Assembly (NCBI GenBank): GCA_964408435.1
Contig: CAYOZL010000012.1
Location: 1 to 49,594, forward strand
Direction: 5' to 3'
DNA length: 49,594 bases
From: CAYOZL01 sp964408435
GTDB lineage: Bacteria; Bdellovibrionota_C; UBA2361; SZUA-149; CAYOZL01
The notes beneath the pieces are model-generated. The model was not told the origin of the DNA and ran no database searches. It worked only from the letters and a program-made list of their open reading frames with translations. Below are positions 16,431 through 25,203 of this stretch, piece after piece. The number at the start of each line of letters is the position of its first letter. The stretch's first letter is position 1. The position numbers and the translations under genes were made by a program.

Positions 16431-17942
16431 TTATTCCTTGCTTTCCAAAGTAACAATAGTTTTATTCTCATCAGTAAAATACTTTTTTGCTATTTCATTT
16501 AAATCTTCAGAGCTTGTATTAAAAGTAATATTATACATCTCTAATAATTTCTCCCAATCCCCCCATAGCAACTCTGCATGACCTAGAGCTCTTGCAATTC
16601 CAAAATTAGATTTAAGAGTAGTTAATAAGTCTGCCATCATTCTTTTCTTAGCAGAATCTAAATCTTGCTTAGAGAATTCTAAAGTTTTTAAACTTTCTAA
16701 AATCTTTTCTACTTCTTTAATTAACACCTTATTAGACGTTCCAACTTTTGGAATACCCCATACATAAAAAACACTAGGGTAAAGCTCCCCTGGGCCTTCT
16801 GAGCTAGTAACAGAAGCTGCTATTTTCTTACCTTCAATTAGTTTCTTATAAAAGATTGAAGTCCTACCTTCAGAGAGTAAAGTGTGTAGCAAAGTAAACT
16901 TCATATCATCAGGATTAGGAAACACAGGTTTATGATAAGCAAGTGCAAATCTTGGTAACGCATTATGAGTAATTTCTTTTGTTCTAGTTGCTTCTTGTTT
17001 AGGCTCTACTTCTTTAATCTCAGGAATTTTTGAATCTGGTCTTTTTAATCTAGAGAAATACTTTTCAAGAGTTGATTTAACTTCGGAAATCTCTAAATCT
17101 CCAACAAGTGAGATAACCATATTATCAGGCCGGTAATAAAGACCATGCAGTCTTGTTACTTCTTCTTCGTTTAGATTATTTAAATCTTTTGCCCAACCTA
17201 TTAAAGGGTATCCATTTGGATGAACTTCATATGCTGTTAGCATTAGGTTTTCATAAAGCTTTCCATTAGGGTCGTCGTCTGTTCTAAGTCTTCGCTCTTC
17301 TTTTACAACTTCTCTTTCTTTTTGAAATTGTCTAAAAACCGGATTAAGCAAACGGTCAGATTCCATCCAAGCCCAAAGTTCAAATGAAACATTAGGCAAA
17401 TTTACCATATAGTATGTATAGTCTTTTCCAGTTGCAGCGTTTAATCCTGAAGCACCATTTGATTCATAAATTTTTGAGAACTCATTATTAATTCTCACCT
17501 CTTTAATTTGCTCAAGTATTTTTTCTTTAGATTCTTCCGATGCTGTTTTAAACTGCCCTAGCAATTCCTTTTCTTTTTCGTAGTCTTTTGTTCCAATTCT
17601 AGTACTACCTTTAAAAGCCATGTGCTCTAACATATGAGCAGCACCTGTTTGGCCAATTCTTTCGTTAACTCCCCCAACCTTAACCCATAATTGTCCAGAG
17701 AATACTGGGGAATTTTTTCTTTGATAAAAAACTACCTTTAAACCATTAGAAAGCTCGAAGCGCTTAACATCATTAATTAGAGGCTTAAATATTTCTTGCG
17801 TATCCCAGCTTTGCGCAAGGGCAAAATTAGAGTATAAAAGACAAGCTAGTAAGAAAGTAGAGAAAAACTTAATTTTAAAGCTAGTGTTTTTTGGAATTGT
17901 GTTTTTTAATATCTGTAATTTTCTTTGTAGTTTTTTTGGCAT
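16431..17942 (-). CDS. M16-family zinc metalloprotease, catalytic subunit
   Basis: An exported pitrilysin/MPP-type protease. The inverted zinc motif HMLEH is clear (AAHMLEHMAFKG) with the downstream Glu in the EREVVKEERR helix. A signal peptide (FFSTFLLACLLYSNFALAQ) precedes the mature domain. The frame extends to a TTG at 18002, but that would overlap the divergent gene. The ATG at 17942 gives 503 residues, a cytoplasmic basic stretch and a full signal. It forms an operon with the inactive subunit. Confidence 0.9.
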   Translation of the reverse strand: MPKKLQRKLQILKNTIPKNTSFKIKFFSTFLLACLLYSNFALAQSWDTQEIFKPLINDVKRFELSNGLKVVFYQRKNSPVFSGQLWVKVGGVNERIGQTGAAHMLEHMAFKGSTRIGTKDYEKEKELLGQFKTASEESKEKILEQIKEVRINNEFSKIYESNGASGLNAATGKDYTYYMVNLPNVSFELWAWMESDRLLNPVFRQFQKEREVVKEERRLRTDDDPNGKLYENLMLTAYEVHPNGYPLIGWAKDLNNLNEEEVTRLHGLYYRPDNMVISLVGDLEISEVKSTLEKYFSRLKRPDSKIPEIKEVEPKQEATRTKEITHNALPRFALAYHKPVFPNPDDMKFTLLHTLLSEGRTSIFYKKLIEGKKIAASVTSSEGPGELYPSVFYVWGIPKVGTSNKVLIKEVEKILESLKTLEFSKQDLDSAKKRMMADLLTTLKSNFGIARALGHAELLWGDWEKLLEMYNITFNTSSEDLNEIAKKYFTDENKTIVTLESKE

Positions 17943-17987
17943 AATTTCTTTTAATAGAATAGGATCTTTAACTAGTATAGTAATTAG

Positions 17988-18941
17988 ATGAACAACGAAC
18001 AAGAATCAAATAAAAATATCGCATCTGTATTTAAGCTTTTCTTTATTTTTATTGCACTTGCAGCAGGATCTGTACAAGGTTGCGATGAAGATATTAACCT
18101 TGACCCTGTTCAAAATAGTCCTTTTGCAAGTACGCCAACTCCTACTATTACTCCTACTCCAACAATTACACCTACACCGGATCCTCTAGCTGTCCCTCCT
18201 ACACCTATTGTATTTTTCCCAACTTTAACACCTACTCCAATTTTTGCAGTGCCAACACCAACGACTTTAGATGGCGATGATACATTACGTGAAGAAGATA
18301 GTTCCGAGGGATCAATCGGAGACACTTCACCGCTCAGTGCTGCAGCTTTAAGAAACAGCAACACAGGAAACAACAACAATGAAGCCGGTGATAACACTGA
18401 TACAGATTTAGACGGCTTAAGTGATAACGAAGAAATCAATCAAGGAACAAATCCAAATTCTCCAGATAGTGATGGTGATGGCTACACAGATAGCTTCGAA
18501 TTAAATAATGGCTTCGATGCCCTATCTAATAGCGATAACCCTGGTCCATTACTAAGTGGCATACTAACTAACTCTCAAGACTTAGATGGAGATGGACTAA
18601 TTAATGCTTACGAGCAAGAGATAGGCTCAGATCCAAACAATAGCGATACTGATGGAGATGGTCTTTTTGATGGTTCAGAAGCTCTTAACAATACAAATAT
18701 TTTAGAACAGTCCTCTATTACTGACTCTGACCTAGATGGGCTAAGTGACGCTGAAGAATTAAACTACGGAACAAACCCAAGCTTAGCTGACACTGATAGA
18801 GATTTACTAAGTGATAGTTATGAAATTCTTTTAGGCTTTGACCCTAAACATCCTGACACTAACAATAGCGGGATACTTGATGGTTACAAGTCTGCTATTC
18901 CTAATTATAAATTTACGAATAGCACCTTTCAATTTAACTAG
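17988..18941 (+). CDS. Exported thrombospondin type 3 repeat protein
   Basis: A 317-residue surface or periplasmic protein. A hydrophobic N-terminal segment (about 16-30) ends in GSVQGC, possibly a weak lipobox. A Pro/Thr linker with TPT repeats (about 48-95) follows, then at least four TSP3-type calcium-binding units of the DxDxDGLxD type (DLDGLSDNEE, DSDGDGYTD, DLDGDGLIN, DTDGDGLFD, DLDGLSDAEE). It is divergent from the M16 operon, with only 45 bp between starts. The function is unknown; calcium binding is a family property. Confidence 0.85.
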   Translation: MNNEQESNKNIASVFKLFFIFIALAAGSVQGCDEDINLDPVQNSPFASTPTPTITPTPTITPTPDPLAVPPTPIVFFPTLTPTPIFAVPTPTTLDGDDTLREEDSSEGSIGDTSPLSAAALRNSNTGNNNNEAGDNTDTDLDGLSDNEEINQGTNPNSPDSDGDGYTDSFELNNGFDALSNSDNPGPLLSGILTNSQDLDGDGLINAYEQEIGSDPNNSDTDGDGLFDGSEALNNTNILEQSSITDSDLDGLSDAEELNYGTNPSLADTDRDLLSDSYEILLGFDPKHPDTNNSGILDGYKSAIPNYKFTNSTFQFN

Positions 18942-18981
18942 GTCATTTTAATCGGGTCAATTTAATTAAGCTAACTTAGAG

Positions 18982-20529
18982 CTAGCTCTTAAATTCTTTT
19001 TTTAATAGAGCTAAATTTGTTCTTCGGTAAAGAGCATCTTCAATTTTAACAACATCTTCTTGTTCTTTTGAAAATTCTATTTGAGCAGTGTCTAGATTTC
19101 TACCCTTTTCTAAAACAGCCTCTAAAACGGAACTACTCTCAGATCCGAAACAATGAAAAAGCTCTTGATTATCAACTCCTATTTCACTTAAGACTTCCGT
19201 TTTAGATTTATCTGCACCAACTAAAACAATATCTTCAGTAATGCTCTTTTTTCTCTCTATTTTAAAATTATTATTTAAAATCCCAGAGATCATATCGCAG
19301 ACCTTTTCAGCAACTAACCTAAAAGTAGTGTACTTAATTCCAGTAACTATAACTAAATTTTTTAACTCACTGCCAAAATTACTTTCTATTTTTGCTTTTC
19401 TAGAAGTTTTAGAATCACCTTCTTTAAGACTTGCTGTATCTGACATTGGTCTTAACCCACCAAAAACAAATTTAATATTTTCTTTTTTAAAATTCTGATC
19501 TGGGTAAGCTAGTTTCACTTCGTTTAAAAAGTCTTCTGTCTCCTGCTCTGTAATTTCAAAATCATCAGGCTTCCCTTCATAAATAGAATCCGAAGTCCCC
19601 ACTAAAGATAAACCATTCCAAGGTTGAATAAAAAACTTTCTAGCCCCAGTAGATATCAATGCATCTGGATCTTTAAAATTACTATCAACTGCTAGAGCAT
19701 ATTCATTAACTAGCTTAGGTAAAGCAAACTGAACTCCTTTTGAATAGATTTCCTTTTTTTGCTTTAGTCCAAAAACTTTTCGCAACTTAGAATTCCAAGG
19801 ACCTGCAGCTAAAATTACTGCCTTAGGTTTAACTTTCAATCTCTTATTCGCCACTAAGTCTTTAACCTCTAAGCTCTTAATAAGCCCATTCTCAACTTCA
19901 GAGGATACTAACTCAGCATAATTTAAACATTTAGCACCGTATTCTTTTGCTGTTTTTACCACCGTCCAAGTTAACCTTTCACAGTTTGTAATTTGGCAAT
20001 CATAATAAACAACACTACCTGTTAAATTACTTCCGTTTAATTTTTTTGTAATATGTGGAGCTATTGCTAATGTTTGTTCTACGTTTAAGAATTTAAAACC
20101 TGGTAGTTTCTCTGCATTAGCAATATTTTTATTTCTAAAAATATTTAATAAATCATAAAGAAACAAACCTGAGCCTAAAAAAAACTTTGATTTTGAAAAC
20201 TTTTTATAAGTTGGAATTAAAAAAGGAATTGGCCTCACTAAATGACTAGCGTTTTTTCTTATAAGCTTTTGCTCTTTAAGAGATTCAAAAACTCGAGCGA
20301 AATCTAAATGCTGAAGGTACCTAAGCCCACCATGAATAATTTTAAAACAACCTGCACTTGTTTTAGAACCATAATCATTTTTATCTATTAACAAGGTTGA
20401 ATAGCCACGACTTGCTGCATCAAGAGCACATGCTGCCCCGTTAATACCTGCTCCAATGATTACTACATCATAAGAAGCAGTATCGTTAGAGCCGGCGTTC
20501 TTAGAGTCTGTATTTAATTCTCGATCCAC
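18982..20529 (-). CDS. glpD: FAD-dependent glycerol-3-phosphate dehydrogenase
   Basis: GlpD oxidises glycerol 3-phosphate to dihydroxyacetone phosphate at the inner membrane and feeds electrons to quinone. The 515-residue protein shows the FAD motif GAGING (26-31), the family signature HGGLRYL and a segment GLRPMSD. The GTG start at 20529 overlaps the receiver-domain gene by 16 bp, suggesting cotranslation. The glycerol kinase and transporter genes are not in the window. Confidence 0.93.
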   Translation of the reverse strand: MDRELNTDSKNAGSNDTASYDVVIIGAGINGAACALDAASRGYSTLLIDKNDYGSKTSAGCFKIIHGGLRYLQHLDFARVFESLKEQKLIRKNASHLVRPIPFLIPTYKKFSKSKFFLGSGLFLYDLLNIFRNKNIANAEKLPGFKFLNVEQTLAIAPHITKKLNGSNLTGSVVYYDCQITNCERLTWTVVKTAKEYGAKCLNYAELVSSEVENGLIKSLEVKDLVANKRLKVKPKAVILAAGPWNSKLRKVFGLKQKKEIYSKGVQFALPKLVNEYALAVDSNFKDPDALISTGARKFFIQPWNGLSLVGTSDSIYEGKPDDFEITEQETEDFLNEVKLAYPDQNFKKENIKFVFGGLRPMSDTASLKEGDSKTSRKAKIESNFGSELKNLVIVTGIKYTTFRLVAEKVCDMISGILNNNFKIERKKSITEDIVLVGADKSKTEVLSEIGVDNQELFHCFGSESSSVLEAVLEKGRNLDTAQIEFSKEQEDVVKIEDALYRRTNLALLKKEFKS

Positions 20530-20894
20530 TTATTAACTAATTCTAGGAGCTTCTTTCCTTGATACGGCTTAGTAACAACTTCATTACATCCAGCTTGTTT
20601 TGCTTCTTGCTGAACATCCATATCGTCTAAAGCAGTAAATGCTATGATTGGACCACTATATCCGCCTGACCTAATTTGTTTGGTAGTATCAATGCCGTTA
20701 ATATTAGGCATCATTAAATCAACTAAAACTATATCTGCTCTAGTATCTACACTACTATCTGCTAGAAATTCTACTGCTTTACTTCCATTTGTAAATCTTT
20801 CAGTTTCAAAGCCATTTTCATCAAATAAAAATGCAATAATATCTAACGCAGTGATATCGTCATCAATTAAAACAATTTTTTTCTTTACTTCCAT
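20514..20894 (-). CDS. Stand-alone response-regulator receiver domain
   Basis: The 126-residue CheY-like protein has the acidic pocket DDD (11-13), phospho-acceptor Asp59 (VLVDLMMP), Thr87 and Lys109 (VTKP). No output domain follows. Its coding end overlaps glpD by 16 bp. No histidine kinase is nearby, so its partner is unknown. The overlap hints at linkage with glycerol metabolism or simply at compact packing. Confidence 0.92.
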   Translation of the reverse strand: MEVKKKIVLIDDDITALDIIAFLFDENGFETERFTNGSKAVEFLADSSVDTRADIVLVDLMMPNINGIDTTKQIRSGGYSGPIIAFTALDDMDVQQEAKQAGCNEVVTKPYQGKKLLELVNKWIEN

Positions 20895-21016
20895 TCTTTA
20901 TGCTTGTCTTCTAGGATATAAAATCTCTAATAAAATTAGGATATTAGACTATTACTTTGCTTATAGCAACCAATCTAAGCAACCGATACTATCAAACTAA
21001 GCATAACATCAAATAG

Positions 21017-21460
21017 ATGATTAGAATTACTACTCTTTTAATTTATATTTCACTTTCTTGCACTGGGTGCTCACTGGCTAGCTATGCTTCTCAAGAGGCA
21101 GTTTCAGGTGCTCTCGGCGGGTCTTTAATTGGTGGGGCTGCTGGCTATGCTATTAGTAGAAAAATTGGGAATGCACCGCAAAATATTCTTGTAAATTCAG
21201 CAATTGGAACTGCTGCAGGATTAGCTGCTGGTTCTTTTATTAACCAAAGAAACATTAAAAATGCTAAGAAAAGAGAAGTAGTAGTTAGAGAAGCTAAACT
21301 AATTAGCAAGAACCAAGCAGACTTAGATAAACTAAGAAAAGAAATTTACGATTCTAGCTCTTGGGGCAACAACGAAACGGGCTCATGGGATCAAACCTAT
21401 CCAGCTACAAACACTGGCTACCCTCATCAAGGCTCTAGCAATTATCAAAGTCGCTACTAA
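21017..21460 (+). CDS. Glycine-zipper lipoprotein
   Basis: The 147-residue protein has a lipoprotein signal (CTGC, Cys18) and a glycine-zipper segment (about 32-75, GALGGSLIGGAAGYA and AIGTAAGLAAGS). A charged helix and a Ser/Tyr/Gln-rich tail follow. Similar short lipoproteins sit in the outer membrane; the exact role is unknown. It stands alone, divergent from the receiver gene. Confidence 0.78.
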   Translation: MIRITTLLIYISLSCTGCSLASYASQEAVSGALGGSLIGGAAGYAISRKIGNAPQNILVNSAIGTAAGLAAGSFINQRNIKNAKKREVVVREAKLISKNQADLDKLRKEIYDSSSWGNNETGSWDQTYPATNTGYPHQGSSNYQSRY

Positions 21461-21593
21461 AGCTCCTATTTAACTAAGTTTACTATATACTTATAAATTC
21501 ACTATAAATTTAAGTCTTAATTAACCAGTAGTACTTGAGAGAGTTAGCTTAAAATGCTCTAATTAAAGCTACTATTAACTTAAACTAAATTAA

Positions 21594-22793
21594 ATGCATT
21601 TTCTCACAGGCTCAACAGGATTCTTAGGTCGTCAGTTACTTGGTAGACTTATTGTTAATAACCCAGATAGGGAAGTTAATCTTTTAATTAGACCAAATAA
21701 CAGTGGTAATGCTGAACAAAGAAAAGAAGCTTTAGTTAAAGGTCTTTTTGAAGATTCAGATTTAGACTTAAAAAAAATAAATAAAAGAATCCATGCTTAC
21801 TCTGGAGACTTGTCTGTAGAAAATTTTGGTCTTAGCCAAAAAGATTATTCAAGACTTACTGACTCATCTACAGAAATTACTCACTGTGCAGCCTCTACGA
21901 ATCTAGGCCAAGCTTACGATAATGCATACAAAGAAAATTTTCTTGGCACTCAGCATATTATAGATTTATGTAAAAACGTTAGAAGTAGTAATAATTTAAA
22001 ACTTCACTTTATCTCTACTGCTTACGTAGCAGGAGATATACAAAGAGTTATTACTCCTGAAGAACTAGATTTAAACGCACCTTTTAAAAACGCATATGAA
22101 AAGACTAAAGCTCAAGCAGAGTCTTTAGTAAGACAACATAAAGATGAATTTAATTGTGTAATTTATAGACCAAGCATTGTTGTTGGAGACAGCATCACTG
22201 GAGAGACTTCAGCATTTAACGTACTTTACCCAGCTGTAAAACTTTTCTTAAGAGGGCTATTTATTGGAGTGCCTGCGACCCCACAAGTTCCTTTTGATAT
22301 TGTTCCTGTTGATTACGTTGCAGATACTATTGTTGAGATTATGTCTTTAGATCTTGAATCTGGTAGTTGCTTTCACGTAACTAGTGGTGTTGGTAGAGAA
22401 TCTAGCCCACAAGAATTAATTGAACTTTCAGTATTAGTTGCTCAAAAATTTAGTCAAAAGCATTTACATATTCCTGGCTTTATTTCTCAAGAACTACTAA
22501 ATAAAGCTTGCTCTAGACTCGCTCAAGCTAGAGAATTTATTAAAATCTTAGAGAAAAAAGTTACTAAAAGAATGAGCTTATTTGATCAAATCTTACCTTT
22601 TATTCCATACATGGTTAGAAATCCTCAATTCGATACTAGTTCTACTCATAATATCTTGCCTAATAACAGAGGCTTAGCACCGCTGTTTAGCTCTTACTCT
22701 GATGAGATATTCTCATATTGCCTAGAGACTAATTGGGGAAAGATTCCTTGGTCAAATCCTAGGAATAGAAATCTTTGGTTTTCAAGATCATAG
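21594..22793 (+). CDS. NAD(P)-dependent extended SDR, thioester/fatty-acyl reductase-like
   Basis: The 399-residue protein has the Rossmann motif TGSTGFLG (5-12), the catalytic YEKTK (Tyr168, Lys172), and the STAYVAGD segment typical of male-sterility/NAD_binding_4 reductases. It lacks an adenylation or carrier domain. It may reduce an acyl or lipid-linked substrate, or act as an epimerase-like enzyme. It stands alone. TTAAAATGCT lies 35 nt upstream of the start. Confidence 0.8.
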   Translation: MHFLTGSTGFLGRQLLGRLIVNNPDREVNLLIRPNNSGNAEQRKEALVKGLFEDSDLDLKKINKRIHAYSGDLSVENFGLSQKDYSRLTDSSTEITHCAASTNLGQAYDNAYKENFLGTQHIIDLCKNVRSSNNLKLHFISTAYVAGDIQRVITPEELDLNAPFKNAYEKTKAQAESLVRQHKDEFNCVIYRPSIVVGDSITGETSAFNVLYPAVKLFLRGLFIGVPATPQVPFDIVPVDYVADTIVEIMSLDLESGSCFHVTSGVGRESSPQELIELSVLVAQKFSQKHLHIPGFISQELLNKACSRLAQAREFIKILEKKVTKRMSLFDQILPFIPYMVRNPQFDTSSTHNILPNNRGLAPLFSSYSDEIFSYCLETNWGKIPWSNPRNRNLWFSRS

Positions 22794-23110
22794 ACTAAGC
22801 TAAGTATAACAAGCAGTTATCACTTTTTTTAAATTTTATCTGAACCCACTATAGCTTCCAGATCGTCAATATTATATAAGGGATTAAAGATTTTATGCTT
22901 CGTGCGCAAATGCGCTTTATTTATTAACTGATTTTGGATTATACACAGAATTTTTTAGAAACAATTTTTATTAACTATTACTTAAAGGAAAAAAATCAAA
23001 TAAAAACAATAACAATAAATTACTAAAGCTTTTTTCGCTTTAAACATTTTTTATTCATACTTTGTTGTCATCTGTTTTTAAACAAGCGTTTCTAGGAATT
23101 TCAAAATATA

Positions 23111-23146
23111 TAATCCCTTAATACCTAGATATAGGTACAGGAGGGG
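23111..23146 (+). promoter_or_regulatory. Structured 5' leader and strong Shine-Dalgarno of the RNase E/G gene
   Basis: The gap 22794-23149 has no gene. Just before the start, a small hairpin ACCTA-GATA-TAGGT (23123-23136) sits directly against AGGAGGGG (23139-23146). TAATCCCTT at 23111-23119 is complementary to AAGGGATTA at 22878-22886, which could close a ~240-nt leader. RNase E/G genes are often autoregulated through their leader, so this is a plausible control element (inference). Confidence 0.45.
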
Positions 23147-23149
23147 AAA

Positions 23150-24757
23150 ATGGCTAAGAGAATGCTAATTAATGCACTGTTTTCAGACGAGTGCAGGGTA
23201 GCGATAATTAACGATAAGAATAGCTTATTAGAATTAGACATTGAAAGAGCTGATCTTCAGCAACTTAAAGGAAATATTTATAAAGCTTCGATTACAAGAA
23301 TTGAGCCTTCATTGCAGGCTGCATTCTTAGATATTGGATCTAATAGAAATGGTTTTTTACAAATCAATGATATTAACAATGCTTACTACTTTCCTAAAGA
23401 GACTACAGATACAAAGAAAAGAAGAAGACCTAATATTCAAGATGTTTTAAAGCAAGGTCAAGATTTAATCGTTCAAGTTGTTAAAGATGAAAGAGAAGCA
23501 AAAGGAGCTACTCTTACTACAAACTTATCTATTCCAGGTAGGTATCTTGTTTTAATGATCGGAAACCAAAGAGGTGGCGTTTCTAGAAAGATTCAAGACG
23601 AAGGACAAAGAAGAAGATTAAAGCAAGCTATTCATGGGCTAAAAGTTCCTGCAGGTATGGGAGTAATAGTTAGAACTGCTGGAATTAATAAAAGTCCTGT
23701 TGAGCTACAAAAAGATTTAGATGCCTTAGTAAACACATGGCAAGAAATAATAAAAAAATGTGAACAACCTGAAGATCCTGTAGTTTTATACCAAGAAGCT
23801 AATTTAGCTTTAAGAACTATTAGAGATTATCTAAGTAGTGATATCGATGAAATTTTAATTGATAGTAAAGATGTTTACGAACAAGCTTTAGAATTTACTA
23901 AAAAATTACTTCCTGGTGTTGAATCTAGAATTAGCCATTATGATAAACCACAACCACTATTTGCTAGCTTTGGTATTGAAAGACAAATTGAAGAAACGGT
24001 AGCTCAAGAAGTTACCCTACCCTCTGGTGGTTCAATTGTTATCAATGCAACAGAAGCTGTTGTTGCTATTGATGTAAACTCTGGAAGAGCAACAAGCCAA
24101 GCAGATGTTGAGCACACCGCTTTTCAAACAAATAAAGAAGCTGCACAAGTTATTGCTAAACAGTTAAAGCTAAGAGACTTAGGTGGTCTAATCGTAATCG
24201 ATTTTATCGATATGTTTGATAGAAAGCATAGAAGCACTGTTGAAAAGACTCTTAAAGAACATGCAAAGTCTGATAAGGCTAAAATAGAAATTTTAAGAAT
24301 TTCTAAGTTTGGCTTACTTGAAATGTCTAGGCAAAGAATGAAGTCGGCTCTTGTTACACAGAGTCATCTTACTTGCCCACAATGTAGAGGTAGAGGCAGA
24401 GTTAGATCTCCAGAATCTTCTGCACTTGAAGCACTTAGGAAGGTTCAATCTTCAGCTTTTGCTGGTGGAATTAAATGTATTAAAATTCACATGCATCCAG
24501 TTGCTGCAATGATTCTTTTAAATGATAAAAGAGCTGAGATTACTGAATTTGAAGCTAAGTCTGAAACTAGGATAATCATTTACCCTGATAACAGAAAAAG
24601 AACAGGTGAGTATGAGATTGAGCTAATTAACGACAGAGGTAAGTCTCAAAAAACAGGTGCTAAAAATAGCAACCCGAAAAGAAAAAATCACAACAGAAGA
24701 AGAAGAAACTATAAGGGCAACAGGAGAAGAAATACTCCTCCTGCAAACCCGGCATAA
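23150..24757 (+). CDS. rng: Ribonuclease E/G family endoribonuclease
   Basis: The enzyme cuts single-stranded RNA in rRNA maturation and mRNA decay. The 535-residue length fits RNase G or the catalytic half of RNase E. An S1 domain is at about 38-125. Catalytic, magnesium-binding Asp308 (AIDVNSG) and Asp351 (VIDFIDM) are present, and the Zn-link CPQCRGRG has Cys409 and Cys412. A basic Arg/Asn tail (RRRRNYKGNRRRN) may bind RNA. A strong SD (AGGAGGGG) precedes the ATG. The next gene follows after 22 bp and is probably cotranscribed. Confidence 0.95.
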   Translation: MAKRMLINALFSDECRVAIINDKNSLLELDIERADLQQLKGNIYKASITRIEPSLQAAFLDIGSNRNGFLQINDINNAYYFPKETTDTKKRRRPNIQDVLKQGQDLIVQVVKDEREAKGATLTTNLSIPGRYLVLMIGNQRGGVSRKIQDEGQRRRLKQAIHGLKVPAGMGVIVRTAGINKSPVELQKDLDALVNTWQEIIKKCEQPEDPVVLYQEANLALRTIRDYLSSDIDEILIDSKDVYEQALEFTKKLLPGVESRISHYDKPQPLFASFGIERQIEETVAQEVTLPSGGSIVINATEAVVAIDVNSGRATSQADVEHTAFQTNKEAAQVIAKQLKLRDLGGLIVIDFIDMFDRKHRSTVEKTLKEHAKSDKAKIEILRISKFGLLEMSRQRMKSALVTQSHLTCPQCRGRGRVRSPESSALEALRKVQSSAFAGGIKCIKIHMHPVAAMILLNDKRAEITEFEAKSETRIIIYPDNRKRTGEYEIELINDRGKSQKTGAKNSNPKRKNHNRRRRNYKGNRRRNTPPANPA

Positions 24758-24779
24758 ATTAATAAATAGGAGTAATTAA

Positions 24780-25103
24780 ATGGAAAGAGTTAAACAAACA
24801 GACGATTATATAATTTATCAAAAGCGTTCAAAAAGATACGCAGTACTTGATAACAACAGAAAATACATTCAAGGTGATGAGAAAATAAAAATATTAGTTA
24901 ATGAAAAACTAATTAAAGCTGCAATTCCTAAGCCTAAAGAAGAAGAGCCTGTAGAACAAGAGGCAAAAAGTGAAGAGGCTGTAGAAGCAAAAAAGGAAGA
25001 AGCTCCGAAAGAGGAAGCGCCTAAAAAAGAAGCTAAAGCTGAAAAGACCGAAGAAAAGGTAGAAGCAAAAGCTGAAGAGAAAACTGAAGAGAAAAAAGAG
25101 TAG
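24780..25103 (+). CDS. Small protein with conserved N-terminus and Lys/Glu/Ala-rich tail
   Basis: The first ~50 residues (DDYIIYQKRSKRYAVLD, then GDEKIKILVNEKLIK) look like a short folded domain found in small conserved bacterial proteins (from memory). Residues 52-107 are low-complexity Lys/Glu/Ala and probably disordered. An AGGAG site precedes the ATG. Its position 22 bp after the RNase E/G gene suggests an RNA-related partner, but no function is known. Confidence 0.75.
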   Translation: MERVKQTDDYIIYQKRSKRYAVLDNNRKYIQGDEKIKILVNEKLIKAAIPKPKEEEPVEQEAKSEEAVEAKKEEAPKEEAPKKEAKAEKTEEKVEAKAEEKTEEKKE

Positions 25104-25203
25104 TACAGAAAAAAAGAAAAAAAATAAGCCAAATTGAACTTTACCTAGTGTTAAAATGCTGTTAGTTTAAGCTAGTTGTAGTAACTCCAGGGGAGGTCAA
25201 TTT

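Noticed and set aside
17943..18002. Upstream TTG start for the M16 protease
   Set aside because: It would overlap the divergent TSP3 gene and adds residues before an already complete signal peptide.
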